From the NCBI GenBank assembly GCA_009785865.1, contig WQVL01000007.1, positions 1 through 57,523 of the forward strand: a DNA stretch of 57,523 bases, read 5' to 3'. The position numbers and the translations under genes were made by a program. The notes beneath the pieces are model-generated. The model made no database searches. It was not told the origin of the DNA and was given only the letters and a program-made list of their open reading frames with translations. Below, one piece after another: positions 1 to 11,752 of this stretch; within the stretch, counting starts at the first letter, position 1, and every line of letters starts with the position of its first letter. This stretch comes from Oscillospiraceae bacterium. GTDB taxonomy: Bacteria; Bacillota; Clostridia; TANB77; CAG-508.

Positions 1-1
1 A

Positions 2-3000
2 GGAGAAGTATTAAAAGATATTTCACCAATAATTGACTACACAGGAAATTTGGTTCTAGAATTTTTCGATTATTACATGGAAGAAGAAACTAAATATTCA
101 TTAGAAGAAGCGAAAGAAAGAGACGCTACTTATTCTACTCGCCTTCACGTTAAAGTAAGGTTAATTAATCGTGAAACTGGAGAGATTAAAGAGCAAGAAA
201 TCTATTTAGGAGATTTCCCACTAATGACAGAGAGTGGTACTTTCGTTATTAATGGTGCAGAAAGGGTAGTAGTAAGTCAGTTAGTAAGATCACCAGGAGC
301 ATATTATGAATATGATTATGACAAGACTGGTAAAAAACTATATAAAGCAACAGCTATGCCTATTAGAGGTGCGTGGTTAGAATATGAAACAGATAGTAAT
401 GATGTATTCTATGTAAGAATTGATAGAACAAGAAAATTACCTGTAACTGTTCTTTTAAGAGCATTAGGATTAGTGACAGATGAACAAATCATCGCATTAT
501 TCGGAGAAGAAGAAAAAATATTAGCTACAATTGCAAAAGATAATGTTCAAACATCTGATGAAGCAATAGTAGAAATATATAAAAAATTAAGACCAGGAGA
601 ACTTCCAACAGTAGATGCTGCTAGAAGTTTATTTAACAATCTGTTCTTTGATCCAAGAAGATATGATTTAGCAAAAGTAGGAAGATACAAATTTAATAAA
701 AAATTAAATTTAGCATCAAGAATAAGAAACAAAGTAGCTGCAGATAGCATTGTGAATCCAGAAACAGGAGAAGTTTTAGCAGAAGCAGGTGCTGTGATAT
801 CTAGAGAAGCTGCTGATAGTATTCAAAATTCAGGAATAAATATGATAGATATTACTGTAGAAGACAAAAGAGTAAGAATCATAGGGAATGGAACAGTAGA
901 TATTAAAGAATTTGTAGATGTCAAAATAGTAGAAGAACTTAAAATAAAAGAATTAGTAAGCTATGAAGTATTAAAAAACATTTTAGAGAATACAGCTAAA
1001 AAAGATCTTAAAAAAGTTATAGATGAAAGAATGGAAGAATTAATCCCAAAAAATATTGGAACAGAAGATATTATTGCATCAATTAACTATTTAATAAACT
1101 TACAACATGACTTAGGAAGAACTGATGATATAGATCATTTAGGGAATAGACGTATTAGATGTGTTGGTGAATTACTACAGAACCAATTCAGAATTGGTTT
1201 AACAAGACTAGAAAGAGTTGTAAGAGAAAGAATGACAATTCAAGATCTAGACGTAATAACACCACAAACATTAATAAATACAAAACCTATCACATCTGCA
1301 ATAAGGGAATTCTTTGGTTCATCACAACTATCACAGTTTATGGATCAAACAAACCCATTATCAGAATTAACACATAAAAGAAGAATTTCAGCATTAGGGC
1401 CGGGAGGATTATCTAGAGAGAGAGCAGGATTCGAAGTTCGTGACGTTCACTATACACACTATGGTAGACTATGTCCGATAGAATCTCCAGAGGGACCAAA
1501 CATTGGTCTTATCTCAGCACTTTCAACATTTGCGATAATCAACGAATATGGATTTGTTGAAACACCATATAGAAAAATGGATACAAAAACAAACAAAATT
1601 ACAGATGAGATAGAATATATGACAGCAGATGAAGAAGACGAATATACTATAGCGCAAGCAACAGAACCAATAGACAAGAATGGAAAACTAAAAAATAAGA
1701 TGGTTAGGGTAAGATACTTAGACGAAGTTACAGAAACAGAAAACTCAAATGTAGAATATATGGACGTATCACCAAAGCAGTTAGTATCAGTTGGTGCATC
1801 ATTAATACCTTTCTTAGAGCATGATGATGCTAACCGTGCGCTGATGGGAGCAAACATGCAACGTCAAGCAGTTCCATTAATGATAACAGACTCACCAATA
1901 GTTGGAACAGGTATGGAATATAAGGCAGCAGCAGATTCTGGAATAATGGTTTTAGCTGAAAATGATGGTGTTATTGACCTTGTTACAGGTGACGAAATTA
2001 TTGTTAAAACGAAAAAGGGTGCAGACACATATAAACTACGTAAGTTTAAGAGGACAAATGGTGGAACATGTATTAACCAAAAACCTATAGTTAAAAAAGG
2101 TGAAAAAGTTAAAGCAGGAGATGTAATAGCAGATGGACCGTCAACTCAAAACGGAGAATTAGCACTTGGTAAAAATGTAGTAATCGCATTTACAACATGG
2201 GAAGGATATAACTATGAAGATGCTATCCTGCTAAGTGAAAGATTAGTACAAGAAGATGTTTACACATCGATCCATATAGAAGAATATGATTGTGAATGTA
2301 GAGATACTAAATTAGGAAACGAAGAAATCACAAGAGATATTCCAAATATAGGAGAAGATAGTTTAAAAGACTTAGGAGAAGATGGTGTAATTAGAATAGG
2401 TGCAGAAGTAAGACCAGGAGATATATTAGTTGGTAAAGTTACTCCAAAAGGAGAAACAGAGTTAACAGCAGAAGAGAGATTACTTCGTGCAATATTTGGA
2501 GAGAAAGCTAGAGAAGTTAGAGATACATCATTAAGAGTACCGCATGGAGAAGCAGGAACAGTAGTTGATGTTAAAGTTTACACTAGAGAAAATTCTGATG
2601 AATTAGCACCTGGAGTAAACAAAATAATTAGAGTGTATATAGCTCAAAAAAGAAAAATATCAGTTGGAGATAAAATGGCTGGACGTCATGGTAACAAAGG
2701 TGTTATCTCAAGAATATTACCAGTAGAAGATATGCCGTTTATGCCAGATGGAACTCCAGTTGATGTTGTGTTAAACCCATTAGGTGTACCTTCACGTATG
2801 AATTTAGGTCAAGTGCTAGAAGCTCATTTAGGAGCTGCTGCAAGATTACTAGGTATGAAAGTTGCATCACCAGTATTTGATGGAGCTACAGAAGAAGAAA
2901 TAGTAGAACTACTGAAACAATCAGGATTATCGGAAGATGGAAAATCAGTATTGTATGATGGAAGAACTGGAGACCCATTTGATCAAAGAGTTACTGTTGG

Positions 3001-3616
3001 TGTAATGTACATGTTAAAACTTCACCATTTAGTAGATGATAAGATACATGCTCGTTCAACTGGACCATACTCGTTAGTTACTCAACAACCTTTAGGAGGT
3101 AAAGCACAGTTCGGTGGACAACGTTTTGGAGAGATGGAAGTTTGGGCATTAGAAGCATATGGTGCTGCATATACGTTGCAGGAAATTTTAACTATAAAAT
3201 CAGATGATGTTATAGGTAGAGTAAAAGCATACGAATCTATAGTAAAAGGTGAAAATGTTCCAGAACCAGGGGTTCCTGAAAGTTTCAAAGTTTTAGTGAA
3301 AGAGCTTCAAAGTTTAGGGCTAGATGTTAGACTATACTCTGAAGATAATGAAGAACTAGAAATAAAGGAAAACATCGAAGAAGGAATAGATCTAGGATTA
3401 GAAGATCCTAACAAAATATTACCTGAAGAAGCAGTAATAGATGAGGAAGAACTATCAGCAGAATATATCGAGGAAAATATTCAGTTAGATGAAGAAGACG
3501 AAATAGATGAAGACGAAGATATCATAATGGAAGACGACGACGATATAGATGATTTATTTGATAACGACTTAGCAGTAGAAAACTTAGAAGCTGATAATGA
3601 TAGCAGTGAAGTATAA
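2..3616 (+). CDS. rpoB: RNA polymerase beta subunit (5' end outside window)
   Basis: Catalytic beta subunit of RNA polymerase. The ORF track starts at a TTG at 50, but the same frame is open to base 2 and reads [16 protein letters not shown], the usual RpoB sequence before this point, so the gene is only cut by the window edge. Visible landmarks are the rifampicin region ([20 protein letters not shown]), [16 protein letters not shown], and the C-terminal [20 protein letters not shown]. About 90 residues after the usual core form a very acidic tail (for example [17 protein letters not shown]). No in-frame CGG codon occurs here, although out-of-frame CGG (TTC GGT, TCG GAA) does. It is followed after 195 bases by rpoC. 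Confidence 0.98.
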   Translation, partial: GEVLKDISPIIDYTGNLVLEFFDYYMEEETKYSLEEAKERDATYSTRLHVKVRLINRETGEIKEQEIYLGDFPLMTESGTFVINGAERVVVSQLVRSPGAYYEYDYDKTGKKLYKATAMPIRGAWLEYETDSNDVFYVRIDRTRKLPVTVLLRALGLVTDEQIIALFGEEEKILATIAKDNVQTSDEAIVEIYKKLRPGELPTVDAARSLFNNLFFDPRRYDLAKVGRYKFNKKLNLASRIRNKVAADSIVNPETGEVLAEAGAVISREAADSIQNSGINMIDITVEDKRVRIIGNGTVDIKEFVDVKIVEELKIKELVSYEVLKNILENTAKKDLKKVIDERMEELIPKNIGTEDIIASINYLINLQHDLGRTDDIDHLGNRRIRCVGELLQNQFRIGLTRLERVVRERMTIQDLDVITPQTLINTKPITSAIREFFGSSQLSQFMDQTNPLSELTHKRRISALGPGGLSRERAGFEVRDVHYTHYGRLCPIESPEGPNIGLISALSTFAIINEYGFVETPYRKMDTKTNKITDEIEYMTADEEDEYTIAQATEPIDKNGKLKNKMVRVRYLDEVTETENSNVEYMDVSPKQLVSVGASLIPFLEHDDANRALMGANMQRQAVPLMITDSPIVGTGMEYKAAADSGIMVLAENDGVIDLVTGDEIIVKTKKGADTYKLRKFKRTNGGTCINQKPIVKKGEKVKAGDVIADGPSTQNGELALGKNVVIAFTTWEGYNYEDAILLSERLVQEDVYTSIHIEEYDCECRDTKLGNEEITRDIPNIGEDSLKDLGEDGVIRIGAEVRPGDILVGKVTPKGETELTAEERLLRAIFGEKAREVRDTSLRVPHGEAGTVVDVKVYTRENSDELAPGVNKIIRVYIAQKRKISVGDKMAGRHGNKGVISRILPVEDMPFMPDGTPVDVVLNPLGVPSRMNLGQVLEAHLGAAARLLGMKVASPVFDGATEEEIVELLKQSGLSEDGKSVLYDGRTGDPFDQRVTVGVMYMLKLHHLVDDKIHARSTGPYSLVTQQPLGGKAQFGGQRFGEMEVWALEAYGAAYTLQEILTIKSDDVIGRVKAYESIVKGENVPEPGVPESFKVLVKELQSLGLDVRLYSEDNEELEIKENIEEGIDLGLEDPNKILPEEAVIDEEELSAEYIEENIQLDEEDEIDEDEDIIMEDDDDIDDLFDNDLAVENLEADNDSSEV

Positions 3617-3760
3617 ACTAGACTATATTTTAAGAACTTAAACCAATTTAATAATCTGCATAGAGTAGAGAAGCAAAGCAGACAAAAGGAATTGTGCAGC
3701 AGTGGCGATGATGTTTAGAAAACAAGTGCGGATGTGAAGTGAGCGTGAGACATGAGGTCT

Positions 3761-3784
3761 GGATGGTGGCGAAAAGTCACCTCC
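3761..3784 (+). other. Hairpin in the rpoB-rpoC spacer
   Basis: The 195-base rpoB-rpoC spacer holds no ORF. It contains a GGTGGC / GTCACC stem (one G-T pair, GAAAA loop), extended by GGA/TCC across a bulged T. There is no T-run after it, so it is not an intrinsic terminator. It lies about 28 bases before the rpoC start and could act as a processing or translational element; that role is inference. Confidence 0.45.
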
Positions 3785-3811
3785 AATCGCGCAAAATGAG
3801 GGGGTACCTAA

Positions 3812-6800
3812 TTGGAAAATAAAGATAAAGACAAAGATGAATTAGAACAATTCAACAAGTTAAAGATAGCGTTAGCATCGGACGAAAAAGTAAGAGAATG
3901 GTCAAAAGGTGAAGTTAAAAAACCAGAGACTATTAATTACAGAACTTTAAAACCAGAAAAAGATGGGCTATTTTGCGAGAAAATATTTGGTCCTACAAAA
4001 GACTGGGAATGTCATTGTGGGAAGTATAAAAGAATAAGATATAAAGGTATAATATGTGACAGGTGTGGTGTAGAAGTTACAAAGTCTAAAGTGAGACGTG
4101 AGAGAATGGGACATATTGAGCTTGCAGCTTCAGTAGCACACATTTGGTATTTCAAAGGAATACCAAGTAGAGTGGCGTTAATGCTGGATATATCTCCAAG
4201 AAGTTTAGAAAAAATAATATATTTTGCATCATACATTGTTCTTGATAAAAAAGAAACAAGCTTGAGCAAATATCAAGTTTTAACGGAAAAAGAATATCGT
4301 GAAGCTGAAGAGAAATACGGAAGAGGTTCTTTTACTGCTAAAATGGGTGCAGAAGCTATAAAGAGATTATTAGAAGAGATAGACTTAGAACTACTGTCAT
4401 CAAAACTAGAAAAAGAACTTGAAACAGCTAGTGAGCAAAAGAAAATCAAGTTAATGAAAAGAATAGAAACTGTTGAAAGCTTTAGATTGTCAGGGAACAA
4501 ACCAGAATGGATGATAATGTCGGTTATTCCAGTAATACCACCAGAAATCAGACCAATGGTTCAATTAGATGGAGGTAGATTTGCTACTTCTGACTTAAAT
4601 GACTTGTATAGAAGAGTTATTAACAGAAATAACAGATTAAAAAGACTATTAGAATTAGGTGCACCAGAAATAATTGTAAGAAATGAAAAAAGAATGTTAC
4701 AAGAATCTGTGGATGCATTAATTGATAATGGAAGAAGAGGAAGACCGGTAACTGGAGCAGGAAACAGACCTTTGAAATCTTTATCAGATATGCTTAAAGG
4801 AAAGCAAGGACGTTTTAGACAAAATCTACTTGGTAAAAGGGTTGACTATTCTGGACGTTCAGTTATAGTTGTTGGACCAGAATTAAAAATATACCAATGT
4901 GGACTACCAAAAGAAATGGCGATAGAACTATTCAAACCATTTGTTATGAGGGAGCTAGTTGGAAGAGGATTAGCTCATAATATAAAAAATGCGAAAAGAA
5001 TAGTAGAAAGATTAAGACCAGAAATATGGGATATATTAGAAGAAGTAATTAGTGATCACCCAGTTATGCTTAACCGTGCACCTACGCTTCATAGACTTGG
5101 TATTCAAGCATTTGAACCAGTTTTAGTTGAAGGTAGAGCAATTAAGCTTCACCCACTAGTTTGTACAGCATTTAATGCTGACTTCGACGGTGACCAAATG
5201 GCTGTCCATGTACCATTATCACCAGAAGCGCAAGCAGAAGCAAGATTTTTAATGTTATCAGTAAATAACCTTTTAAAACCACAAGATGGTAAACCAGTTA
5301 CAGTACCTACACAAGACATGATACTTGGTTGCTATTACTTGACAATGCAAATTGATGGAGAAAAAGGTGAAGGTATGCACTTTAAAGATGAAGACGAAGC
5401 ATTATTAGCATACCAAAACAATGATATAGGATTACATGCAAAAGTTAAAGTTCGTAGAACTGTAGATGAAGAAACAAAAACTATTGAAACAACAGTTGGT
5501 AGACTTATATTCAATAATGAAGTACCACAAGATTTAGGATTTGTTGATAGAACTGAGCCAAAGTCAAAGTGCGATCTTGAAATAGATTTTGCTGTAATGA
5601 AAAAGAATTTAGGAAACATTATTGCAAAGGCTATAGATAAGCACGGACTAAACAGAACAGCGGAACTACTTGACTATATAAAAGAGTTAGGGTTTAAGTA
5701 TTCTACACAAGGTGCTATTACAGTATCGGTTTCTGATGTGGCGATACCAGAGGCTAAAACAGCAATAGTAGCTGAAGCAGAAAAACAAGTAGAAGAGATA
5801 ACTAAACAATATAAACGTGGATTTATAACCGCGGATGAAAGACATGCGTCTGTAATCAAAGTATGGGAAGTAGCTACGAACAAAGTAACTGAAGCAATGA
5901 AAGAAAACTTTGATGAGTTAAATCCTATATACATGATGGCTCAATCTGGAGCAAGGGGTAATATGAATCAAGTACGTCAAATTGCCGGTATGCGTGGACT
6001 TATGGCAAACACATCTGGTAAAGCGGTTGAGATTCCAATTAAATCATGTTTTAGAGAAGGACTAGACGTTCTTGAATACTTTGTATCTTCTCATGGTGCT
6101 AGAAAGGGTCTTGCCGATACAGCTTTAAGAACAGCTGAATCTGGATATTTAACAAGAAGATTAGTTGACGTTGCTCAAGACATCATAGTTAGAGAAGTAG
6201 AATGTGGTACAACAGAAGGTATAGAAGTGTCTGACATTAAAGATGGAAATCAAATTATAGAAAAACTAGATGAAAGATTAGTAGGAAGATACCCACTGAA
6301 AAATATAGCACATCCAGAGACGGGGGAAGTTATTGCAGACACAGAAACATTAATTCTTCCAGATGTAGCAGAGAAAATAGTAGAACTAGGTATCGAATCA
6401 GTAGAAGTACGTAGTGTACTAGGATGTAAGAGTAGACGTGGTGTATGTAGTAAATGTTACGGAATGGGATTAGCAACAAGAAAAGAAGTGAACATTGGTG
6501 AAGCAGTAGGAATAATAGCAGCACAATCAATCGGTGAGCCTGGAACACAGCTAACAATGAGAACTTTCCATACAGGTGGTGTAGCTATGGGAGATATTAC
6601 ACAAGGTTTACCTAGAGTTGAAGAGTTATTTGAAGCTAGAAAACCAAAAGGTGTAGCTGTAGTAGCGGAAATCGATGGAACAATTAAGATACAAGAATCT
6701 AAGAAGAGAAAAGAAGTAGCAGTTACAAACAAAGAAGATTCTAAAACATATGCAATTAGCTTTGGTTCTAAACTAAAAGTAAAAGATGGAGATAAAGTTC

Positions 6801-7351
6801 TAGCAGGAGATCCACTAACAGAAGGATCTATCAACTTAGCTGAAATCTTAACAATAAAAGGGCCAAGAGGGGTTCATGAATATTTAACAGCGGAAGTTCA
6901 AAAAGTTTATAGAAATCAGGGTGTTGATATTAATGACAAGCATATTGAAGTAATAGTTAAGCAAATACTTAAAAAAGTAAAAGTCGATGATCATGGAGAT
7001 ACACCTCTAATATCAGGAGCTTTAGTAGATGTAAATGACTTTGAAGAAGCAAATGAGAAAGCAAAAGCAGAAGGTAAAAAACCAGCAATAGGTACAAGAG
7101 TACTACTTGGAATAACTAAAGCATCTCTTGCAACTGAAAGTTTCTTATCGGCAGCATCTTTCCAAGAAACAACAAGAGTACTGACAGAAGCAGCAATAAA
7201 AGGAAAAGTAGATGAATTAATAGGACTTAAAGAAAACGTAATCATAGGTAAATTAATTCCTGCAGGTACTGGACTTGCGGCATATAGAAATACTCAGATA
7301 AACACAGGCGATGAGACAGAAGAAACAGCGGAAGAAGTAGAAGCTGTATAG
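3812..7351 (+). CDS. rpoC: RNA polymerase beta' subunit
   Basis: Beta' subunit, 1179 aa, full length for a Firmicute. The N-terminal zinc-binding region [18 protein letters not shown], the catalytic [10 protein letters not shown] motif (chelates the active-site Mg2+), the second Cys cluster [15 protein letters not shown], and the trigger-loop region TMRTFHTGG are all present. The start is a TTG preceded by GAGGGGG. The gene follows rpoB in the same orientation and ends about 110 bases before a strong terminator. It contains no in-frame CGG codon. Confidence 0.98.
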   Translation: MENKDKDKDELEQFNKLKIALASDEKVREWSKGEVKKPETINYRTLKPEKDGLFCEKIFGPTKDWECHCGKYKRIRYKGIICDRCGVEVTKSKVRRERMGHIELAASVAHIWYFKGIPSRVALMLDISPRSLEKIIYFASYIVLDKKETSLSKYQVLTEKEYREAEEKYGRGSFTAKMGAEAIKRLLEEIDLELLSSKLEKELETASEQKKIKLMKRIETVESFRLSGNKPEWMIMSVIPVIPPEIRPMVQLDGGRFATSDLNDLYRRVINRNNRLKRLLELGAPEIIVRNEKRMLQESVDALIDNGRRGRPVTGAGNRPLKSLSDMLKGKQGRFRQNLLGKRVDYSGRSVIVVGPELKIYQCGLPKEMAIELFKPFVMRELVGRGLAHNIKNAKRIVERLRPEIWDILEEVISDHPVMLNRAPTLHRLGIQAFEPVLVEGRAIKLHPLVCTAFNADFDGDQMAVHVPLSPEAQAEARFLMLSVNNLLKPQDGKPVTVPTQDMILGCYYLTMQIDGEKGEGMHFKDEDEALLAYQNNDIGLHAKVKVRRTVDEETKTIETTVGRLIFNNEVPQDLGFVDRTEPKSKCDLEIDFAVMKKNLGNIIAKAIDKHGLNRTAELLDYIKELGFKYSTQGAITVSVSDVAIPEAKTAIVAEAEKQVEEITKQYKRGFITADERHASVIKVWEVATNKVTEAMKENFDELNPIYMMAQSGARGNMNQVRQIAGMRGLMANTSGKAVEIPIKSCFREGLDVLEYFVSSHGARKGLADTALRTAESGYLTRRLVDVAQDIIVREVECGTTEGIEVSDIKDGNQIIEKLDERLVGRYPLKNIAHPETGEVIADTETLILPDVAEKIVELGIESVEVRSVLGCKSRRGVCSKCYGMGLATRKEVNIGEAVGIIAAQSIGEPGTQLTMRTFHTGGVAMGDITQGLPRVEELFEARKPKGVAVVAEIDGTIKIQESKKRKEVAVTNKEDSKTYAISFGSKLKVKDGDKVLAGDPLTEGSINLAEILTIKGPRGVHEYLTAEVQKVYRNQGVDINDKHIEVIVKQILKKVKVDDHGDTPLISGALVDVNDFEEANEKAKAEGKKPAIGTRVLLGITKASLATESFLSAASFQETTRVLTEAAIKGKVDELIGLKENVIIGKLIPAGTGLAAYRNTQINTGDETEETAEEVEAV

Positions 7352-7462
7352 AGCTATTCGTATAATATTCTAAAAACTATTTACAAATACTTCAAGATAT
7401 AATACAATATAGCAAATAGACAAGAGAAGGAAGACATTAAAGTTTGTGAAATGACATTATGA

Positions 7463-7499
7463 AACCCATTAGTACTGCGAATACTAATGGGTTTTTTTT
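7463..7499 (+). terminator. Intrinsic terminator of the rpoBC operon
   Basis: A 12-bp stem AACCCATTAGTA / TACTAATGGGTT is followed by a run of eight T on the + strand. It also lies directly after the stop of the small minus-strand ORF. Confidence 0.9.
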
Positions 7500-7620
7500 A
7501 GTTGAAATATTCTATCAACTTTAGAATTGTCCTACATATATAGATAGTTTCGATGCAAGTGAATATTTTATGTATTTTATCTAATATATGCTTTTCTTTT
7601 GTATGCTTGTGAAATGACAT
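7498..7620 (-). CDS. Small hypothetical protein, 40 aa
   Basis: This ORF is too short for the supplied track. On the minus strand a textbook Shine-Dalgarno AAGGAGGAGG sits a few bases before ATG and opens a 40-codon frame (MSFHKHTKEKHILDKIHKIF...) that stops at 7498. I do not recognise the family. It is basic and His/Lys/Ile-rich with two Cys, and I see no signal peptide or membrane segment. The upstream leader is strongly structured (see 7599-7667). The first 14 bases of the gene also recur at 7444-7457. The ribosome binding site is the main support; without homologs it could be a spurious ORF. Confidence 0.5.
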   Translation of the reverse strand: MSFHKHTKEKHILDKIHKIFTCIETIYICRTILKLIEYFN

Positions 7621-7667
7621 GGTTTCCTCCTCCTTTCTTGGTCAGAGGGACCAACATAAGCATACAA
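7599..7667 (-). promoter_or_regulatory. Structured leader over the start of the 40-aa ORF
   Basis: A perfect 10-base inverted repeat (TTGTATGCTT at 7599-7608 and AAGCATACAA at 7658-7667) brackets the ribosome binding site and first codons of the small minus-strand ORF. Inside it is a second hairpin, TTGGTC / GACCAA (7638-7654), immediately upstream of the Shine-Dalgarno. The outer pairing would enclose the SD and AUG, as expected of a translational switch. No known riboswitch family is recognised. Confidence 0.5.
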
Positions 7668-7800
7668 CGAATCCCATAAAATTACAATAGTCTTTTAGTA
7701 AAACAAAAATTAAAAAGATTTGCTAAAAAGTGTTGAAATTCGACAAATGGAATGTTAAAATTAATATACATAATGTAAATAAAATCATTTTAATAAATAA

Positions 7801-7894
7801 TTAATAGTAAATATTGAATGGTGGATAATGCAAAATTGCTCCATGAGATTACTTTACTGCTATTAATTATTAGTATTCACCATTCACGATTAAT
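7801..7894. repeat. Degenerate palindromic intergenic element
   Basis: TTAATAGTAAATATTGAATGGTG is roughly mirrored by CACCATTCACGATTAAT near 7878-7894, with a CTCCATGAGATTACTTTACTGC centre. This layout resembles small MITE-like repeats of clostridial genomes that carry alternating GAATGGTG units. It lies directly upstream of prs and explains why the ORF track extends prs upstream by 39 spurious codons. Confidence 0.45.
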
Positions 7895-7934
7895 GGCGAT
7901 AAGAAATCGCCTTTTTGAAAGGGGAAAATCAAAA

Positions 7935-8882
7935 ATGCAAGATATTAAAATATTTGCTTGCAATTCTGCAGAAGAATTTACAAAAGAAATATGTGACAAC
8001 TTAGGAGTGCCACTAGGGAAGAAAGATTCATACAAATTTGCTAACGATAACAACTTTGTACAAATTTTAGAAACTGTAAGGGATAAAGATGTATTTATTG
8101 TACAAACAACACACCCACCAGTTAATGAAAGAATAATGGAATTACTAATAACAGTTGATGCGATTAAAAGAGCATCTGCTAAAAGAATTACAGTAGTAAT
8201 ACCATATTTTATGTATTCAAGATCTGATAAAAAAGATCAACCAAGAATACCAGTAACAGCAAAGCTAATGGCTCAGCTTTTAGAGGCGACTGGAGTAGAC
8301 AGAGTAATCACTAGTGACTTGCACAATTCTGCAATACAAGCGTTTTTTAATATTCATTGTGATAGACTTACTGCAAAAAGCTTATTAATATCATATTTTA
8401 AAGACAAAAATGTTGAAGATATGGTTGTTGTAGCACCTGATGCAGGAAGCTCTAAAAAAGCATATAAATATTCTACATACTTAGATTGCCCACTTGCCTT
8501 AATAGATAAGAGGAGAGAAGACAATAATGATACTGCAATCGCAACAAATGTAATAGGAAAAATAAAAGGAAAAACTGCAGTAATATTTGATGATGAAATT
8601 AGTACAGCAGGAACCCTAGTAGAAGCTGCACAAATACTAATGGATCATGGGGCAAAAGAGGTATATGCAGGTGCAACTCATGGTGTCTTAGTTGGACCTG
8701 CAATAGAAAGAATACAAAACTCACCATTAAAAGAGGTGATTTTAACAAATACCATTCCAATTGAGGAAGAAAAAAGAATAGACAAAATAAAAGTACTTTC
8801 AATTGCTCCTCTATTCGCGGAAGCAATTAAAAGAATAAATGAATCATTGCCTTTGGGAGATTTGTTCGAATACGAAAAGTAG
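7935..8882 (+). CDS. prs: Ribose-phosphate pyrophosphokinase
   Basis: Makes PRPP from ribose 5-phosphate and ATP, feeding purine, pyrimidine, His and Trp synthesis. The track starts it at 7818, but GAAAGGGG is placed before ATG at 7935 and family similarity begins there (MQDIKIFACNSAEEF), giving 315 aa, the normal length. The flexible region VVAPDAGSSKKAYKYS and the PRPP-binding loop VIFDDEISTAGT are present. DLHNSAIQAFF replaces the more usual DLH.AQIQGFF, so it is a somewhat divergent member. It lies upstream of purF, whose substrate it produces. Confidence 0.95.
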   Translation: MQDIKIFACNSAEEFTKEICDNLGVPLGKKDSYKFANDNNFVQILETVRDKDVFIVQTTHPPVNERIMELLITVDAIKRASAKRITVVIPYFMYSRSDKKDQPRIPVTAKLMAQLLEATGVDRVITSDLHNSAIQAFFNIHCDRLTAKSLLISYFKDKNVEDMVVVAPDAGSSKKAYKYSTYLDCPLALIDKRREDNNDTAIATNVIGKIKGKTAVIFDDEISTAGTLVEAAQILMDHGAKEVYAGATHGVLVGPAIERIQNSPLKEVILTNTIPIEEEKRIDKIKVLSIAPLFAEAIKRINESLPLGDLFEYEK

Positions 8883-8930
8883 AGGTTAAAGAAATTCTAA
8901 AAATTAGCAGCAAAAAAGCAACAAAAAACC

Positions 8931-8960
8931 TTGATTTATGAGCTCGTTTTCTGCTATAAT
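8931..8960 (+). promoter_or_regulatory. Promoter for purF
   Basis: TTGATT, an 18-base spacer and TATAAT, with an extended TGC just before the -10. It would give a leader of about 190 bases before purF. Confidence 0.6.
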
Positions 8961-8989
8961 AGTAAGGTAGTTTTAAGAAATAAATTGTT

Positions 8990-9076
8990 AGAAAAGGGTG
9001 ATACTGTGAAAAGTACAATATTTCTACAACAAGATATTGAGAGTAATAATAATTGTTTTTTTCATACCCTTTTTCT
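8990..9076 (+). promoter_or_regulatory. Long-range hairpin in the purF leader
   Basis: AGAAAAGGGT (8990-8999) can pair with ACCCTTTTTCT (9066-9076), and AATAT/ATATT pairs inside. The 3' arm is T-rich, so it may be an attenuator. A further AGGCATTAATGCCT palindrome follows before the gene. No named riboswitch is recognised. Confidence 0.35.
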
Positions 9077-9156
9077 ATCAAAATACATGTAAGGTATTAG
9101 TGCTAGGCATTAATGCCTTATCTTCATTTTATCACTACTAAAAAGGGGAAATGAAA

Positions 9157-10533
9157 ATGGATAAGTTTAAAGAAGAATGTGGTGTGTTTGGGATTTTCAA
9201 TAATGATGAAGACATATTAAAAACATCGGAAATAATATATTTCGGATTGTTTGCTCTTCAACATAGAGGGCAAGAAAGTGCAGGTATTGCAATTCATAAT
9301 GAGAGTAAAATAAAGTGTCATAAAGGAATGGGACTATTACCAAATGTATTCGATGAAAGCATATTGAATAGCCTAAAAGGGAATATAGGTATAGGACATG
9401 TTAAATATTCTATGTCAGGAGAAAATTGCTTAGAAAATACACAGCCTATTTCAACAAAAAATATCGCAGGAAACATTGCGGTTGCATACAATGGGAACTT
9501 AATAAATGCAGGTGACCTTAGAATGGATCTTGAAAAGATGGGATTCATTTTTCAAACAACAACAGATGCGGAGGTTATTATTGCTCTTCTATCGGTAGAA
9601 ATGGCGAAAAATGATAACATAGAAGAAGCCCTAACAGAAGTTATGGGGAATATACAAGGTGCTTACGCAGTAACAATTATGACAAAGGACAAATTAATTG
9701 CAGTAAGAGATCCTCTTGGAATGAGACCAATAACAGTAGGGAAGTTAAGGAATTCATATATTGTTGCCTCAGAAACTTGTGCATTCGATTTAGTTGGTGC
9801 AGAATTTATTAAGGATGTAGAGCCAGGAGAGATTGTTATAATAGACAAAGATGGAATAAAATCAGTGCAAGCAATAAAAGAAGAAAAAACAGCAGCATGT
9901 ATTTTCGAATTTATATATTTTGCAAGACCAGACAGTGTAATAGATGGAGCAAATGTTTATGATGCAAGATTTGAAGCGGGAAGATTACTTGCGCAAGAAT
10001 GTAAAATAGATGCAGATATTGTAATAGGGGTTCCAGACTCTGGATTACCGTCAGCACAAGGGTACGCAATGGAATTAGGTCTTCCATATTCAGAAGGATT
10101 TATAAAAAACAGATATATAGGTAGAACATTTATACAGCCAAGTCAATTTATGAGAGAAAGATCAGTAAGCTTAAAACTAAATCCACTAAAAAAACTTATA
10201 AATGGTAAAAGAGTTGTTATGCTTGATGATTCTATAGTTAGAGGAACAACAAGTAAAAAGATAGTAGATATTCTACGTAAAGCAGGAGCAAAAGAGATTC
10301 ATTTCTTAGTTGCTTCACCACCAATAAGATGTTGTTGCTATTTTGGAATAGATACACCTCACAGAAAACACCTAATAGCAGATACGCATAGTGTAGAAGA
10401 GATTAAGGAAACGTTAGGAGTAGACAGTTTACACTATATAAGTTTAGAAAAATTAATTCAAACTCCAGTAGGAGCAAAACTGAATTTCTGTACAGCATGT
10501 TTTGACGGAAGTTATCCGATGGAAATTGGGTAA
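9157..10533 (+). CDS. purF: Amidophosphoribosyltransferase
   Basis: First committed step of purine synthesis: PRPP plus glutamine to phosphoribosylamine. The AAAAGGGG ribosome site lies only 2 bases from the ATG at 9151 but 8 from the ATG at 9157, so I choose 9157. This gives a short propeptide ending KEE before the nucleophile Cys (CGVFGIF), as in the self-processed Firmicute enzymes. The PRPP loop VVMLDDSIVRGTTS and Cys residues near RCCCYFG and CTACFDG (candidate Fe-S ligands of the B. subtilis-type enzyme) are visible. No in-frame CGG occurs. The CofE-like gene follows after 30 bases. Confidence 0.95.
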   Translation: MDKFKEECGVFGIFNNDEDILKTSEIIYFGLFALQHRGQESAGIAIHNESKIKCHKGMGLLPNVFDESILNSLKGNIGIGHVKYSMSGENCLENTQPISTKNIAGNIAVAYNGNLINAGDLRMDLEKMGFIFQTTTDAEVIIALLSVEMAKNDNIEEALTEVMGNIQGAYAVTIMTKDKLIAVRDPLGMRPITVGKLRNSYIVASETCAFDLVGAEFIKDVEPGEIVIIDKDGIKSVQAIKEEKTAACIFEFIYFARPDSVIDGANVYDARFEAGRLLAQECKIDADIVIGVPDSGLPSAQGYAMELGLPYSEGFIKNRYIGRTFIQPSQFMRERSVSLKLNPLKKLINGKRVVMLDDSIVRGTTSKKIVDILRKAGAKEIHFLVASPPIRCCCYFGIDTPHRKHLIADTHSVEEIKETLGVDSLHYISLEKLIQTPVGAKLNFCTACFDGSYPMEIG

Positions 10534-10563
10534 GTTACAGAATAGAAAGAAGGGTAATTTAAG

Positions 10564-11719
10564 ATGAATAGAAACGTTGGAGTAGTGTCAAGAGGAATCA
10601 GAGCCCCTATTATAAAAGAGGGCGATGATTTAGAGCATATTGTTGTAGAATCTATAATGGCTGCAGTTCAAAGTGATAACATTACGTTAAATGATAGCGA
10701 TATTGTTGGTATAACTGAAAGCTTACTTGCAAGAGCTCAAGGAAACTTCGTTCCATTAAATAGCGTTAGTAAAGATATAAATAGCAAATTTGGAGATGAA
10801 GTTCGGAGTAGTATTTCCTATATTAAGTCGAAATAGATTTGCACTGATCTTACAAGGTATAGCAAAAGGAGTGAAGAAATGTTATGTGCAATTAAGCTAT
10901 CCAAATGATGAACTTGGTAACCCAATAGCAAATATCGATAAACTGTATGAAGAGGGAATTAATCCATATATAGATGAATTTACAGAGGATGAATATAGAA
11001 AAATTTTTACAACAGAAGAGAGAAAAAATCCTTTTACTGGAGTAGATATCTTAGATTACTATAAAAATCTATCAGATAATATAGAAATCATATTTTCTAA
11101 CAATCCTGTTTCTATATTAAAGTATACTAAAAATGTTTTAGTTTCGGATGTTCACACTAGATTTAGAACAAAAGAGATATTAAGGAGAGCAGGAGCAGAA
11201 AAACTATATTCTTTAAACGAAATATTAAATGAAAGTATAGATGGTAGTGGATATAGCGAAGAATATGGGCTTTTAGGGGCTAACTATTCGACAGATAATG
11301 TTTTAAAACTATTTCCACGTGGTGGACAAGACTTTGTAAATAATGTGCAAAAAAGACTATTAGAAAAAACAGGTAAAAAACTAGAGGTATTAATATATGG
11401 AGATGGTGCTTTTAAAGATCCAGTAGCGGGTATCTGGGAATTAGCAGATCCAGTAGTATCTCCTGCATTTACAGATGGACTTGTTGGAGTTCCAAATGAA
11501 CTAAAACTTAAATTTTTAGTGGATAGCGGCAAACTATCTACTGAAGAACTTATGGAAAAAATAAAGTCAAAGAATATCTCGCAGAAAGACTCTTTAGGAA
11601 CTACGCCAAGAAGGATAACTGATTTAGTAGGAAGCTTATGCGACTTAACTTCTGGTAGTGGAGACAAAGGAACACCAATTGTACTAGTTCAAGGATATTT
11701 TGATAGTTATGCGAATTAG
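10564..11719 (+). CDS. CofE-like F420-0:glutamate ligase family protein (one CGG +1 site)
   Basis: Reconstructed from two overlapping ORFs, 384 aa. Resembles the CofE (coenzyme F420-0 gamma-glutamyl ligase) family proteins of Clostridia, whose substrate is unknown because these bacteria are not known to make F420. The ORF opens NRNVGVVSRGIRAPIIKEGD and would stop early. At codon 81 (CGG, 10804-10806) reading moves to GGA and continues GDEV-G-VVFPILSRNRF through to a natural stop. Both halves belong to one family protein and the join falls exactly at CGG. Without the shift only the 90-aa N-terminal stub is made. The family name rests on overall pattern only. Confidence 0.8.
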
Positions 11720-11752
11720 AGAAATATAAAGATAATAAAGGAGCTGAGGGTT

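Noticed and set aside
7818-7934. N-terminal extension of Prs in the ORF track
   Set aside because: It translates the palindromic repeat; the ribosome site and family start are at 7935.
9006-9095. Short ORF in the purF leader (GTG AAA AGT ACA ...)
   Set aside because: About 29 codons, weak ribosome site, and it overlaps the long-range hairpin; not enough support.
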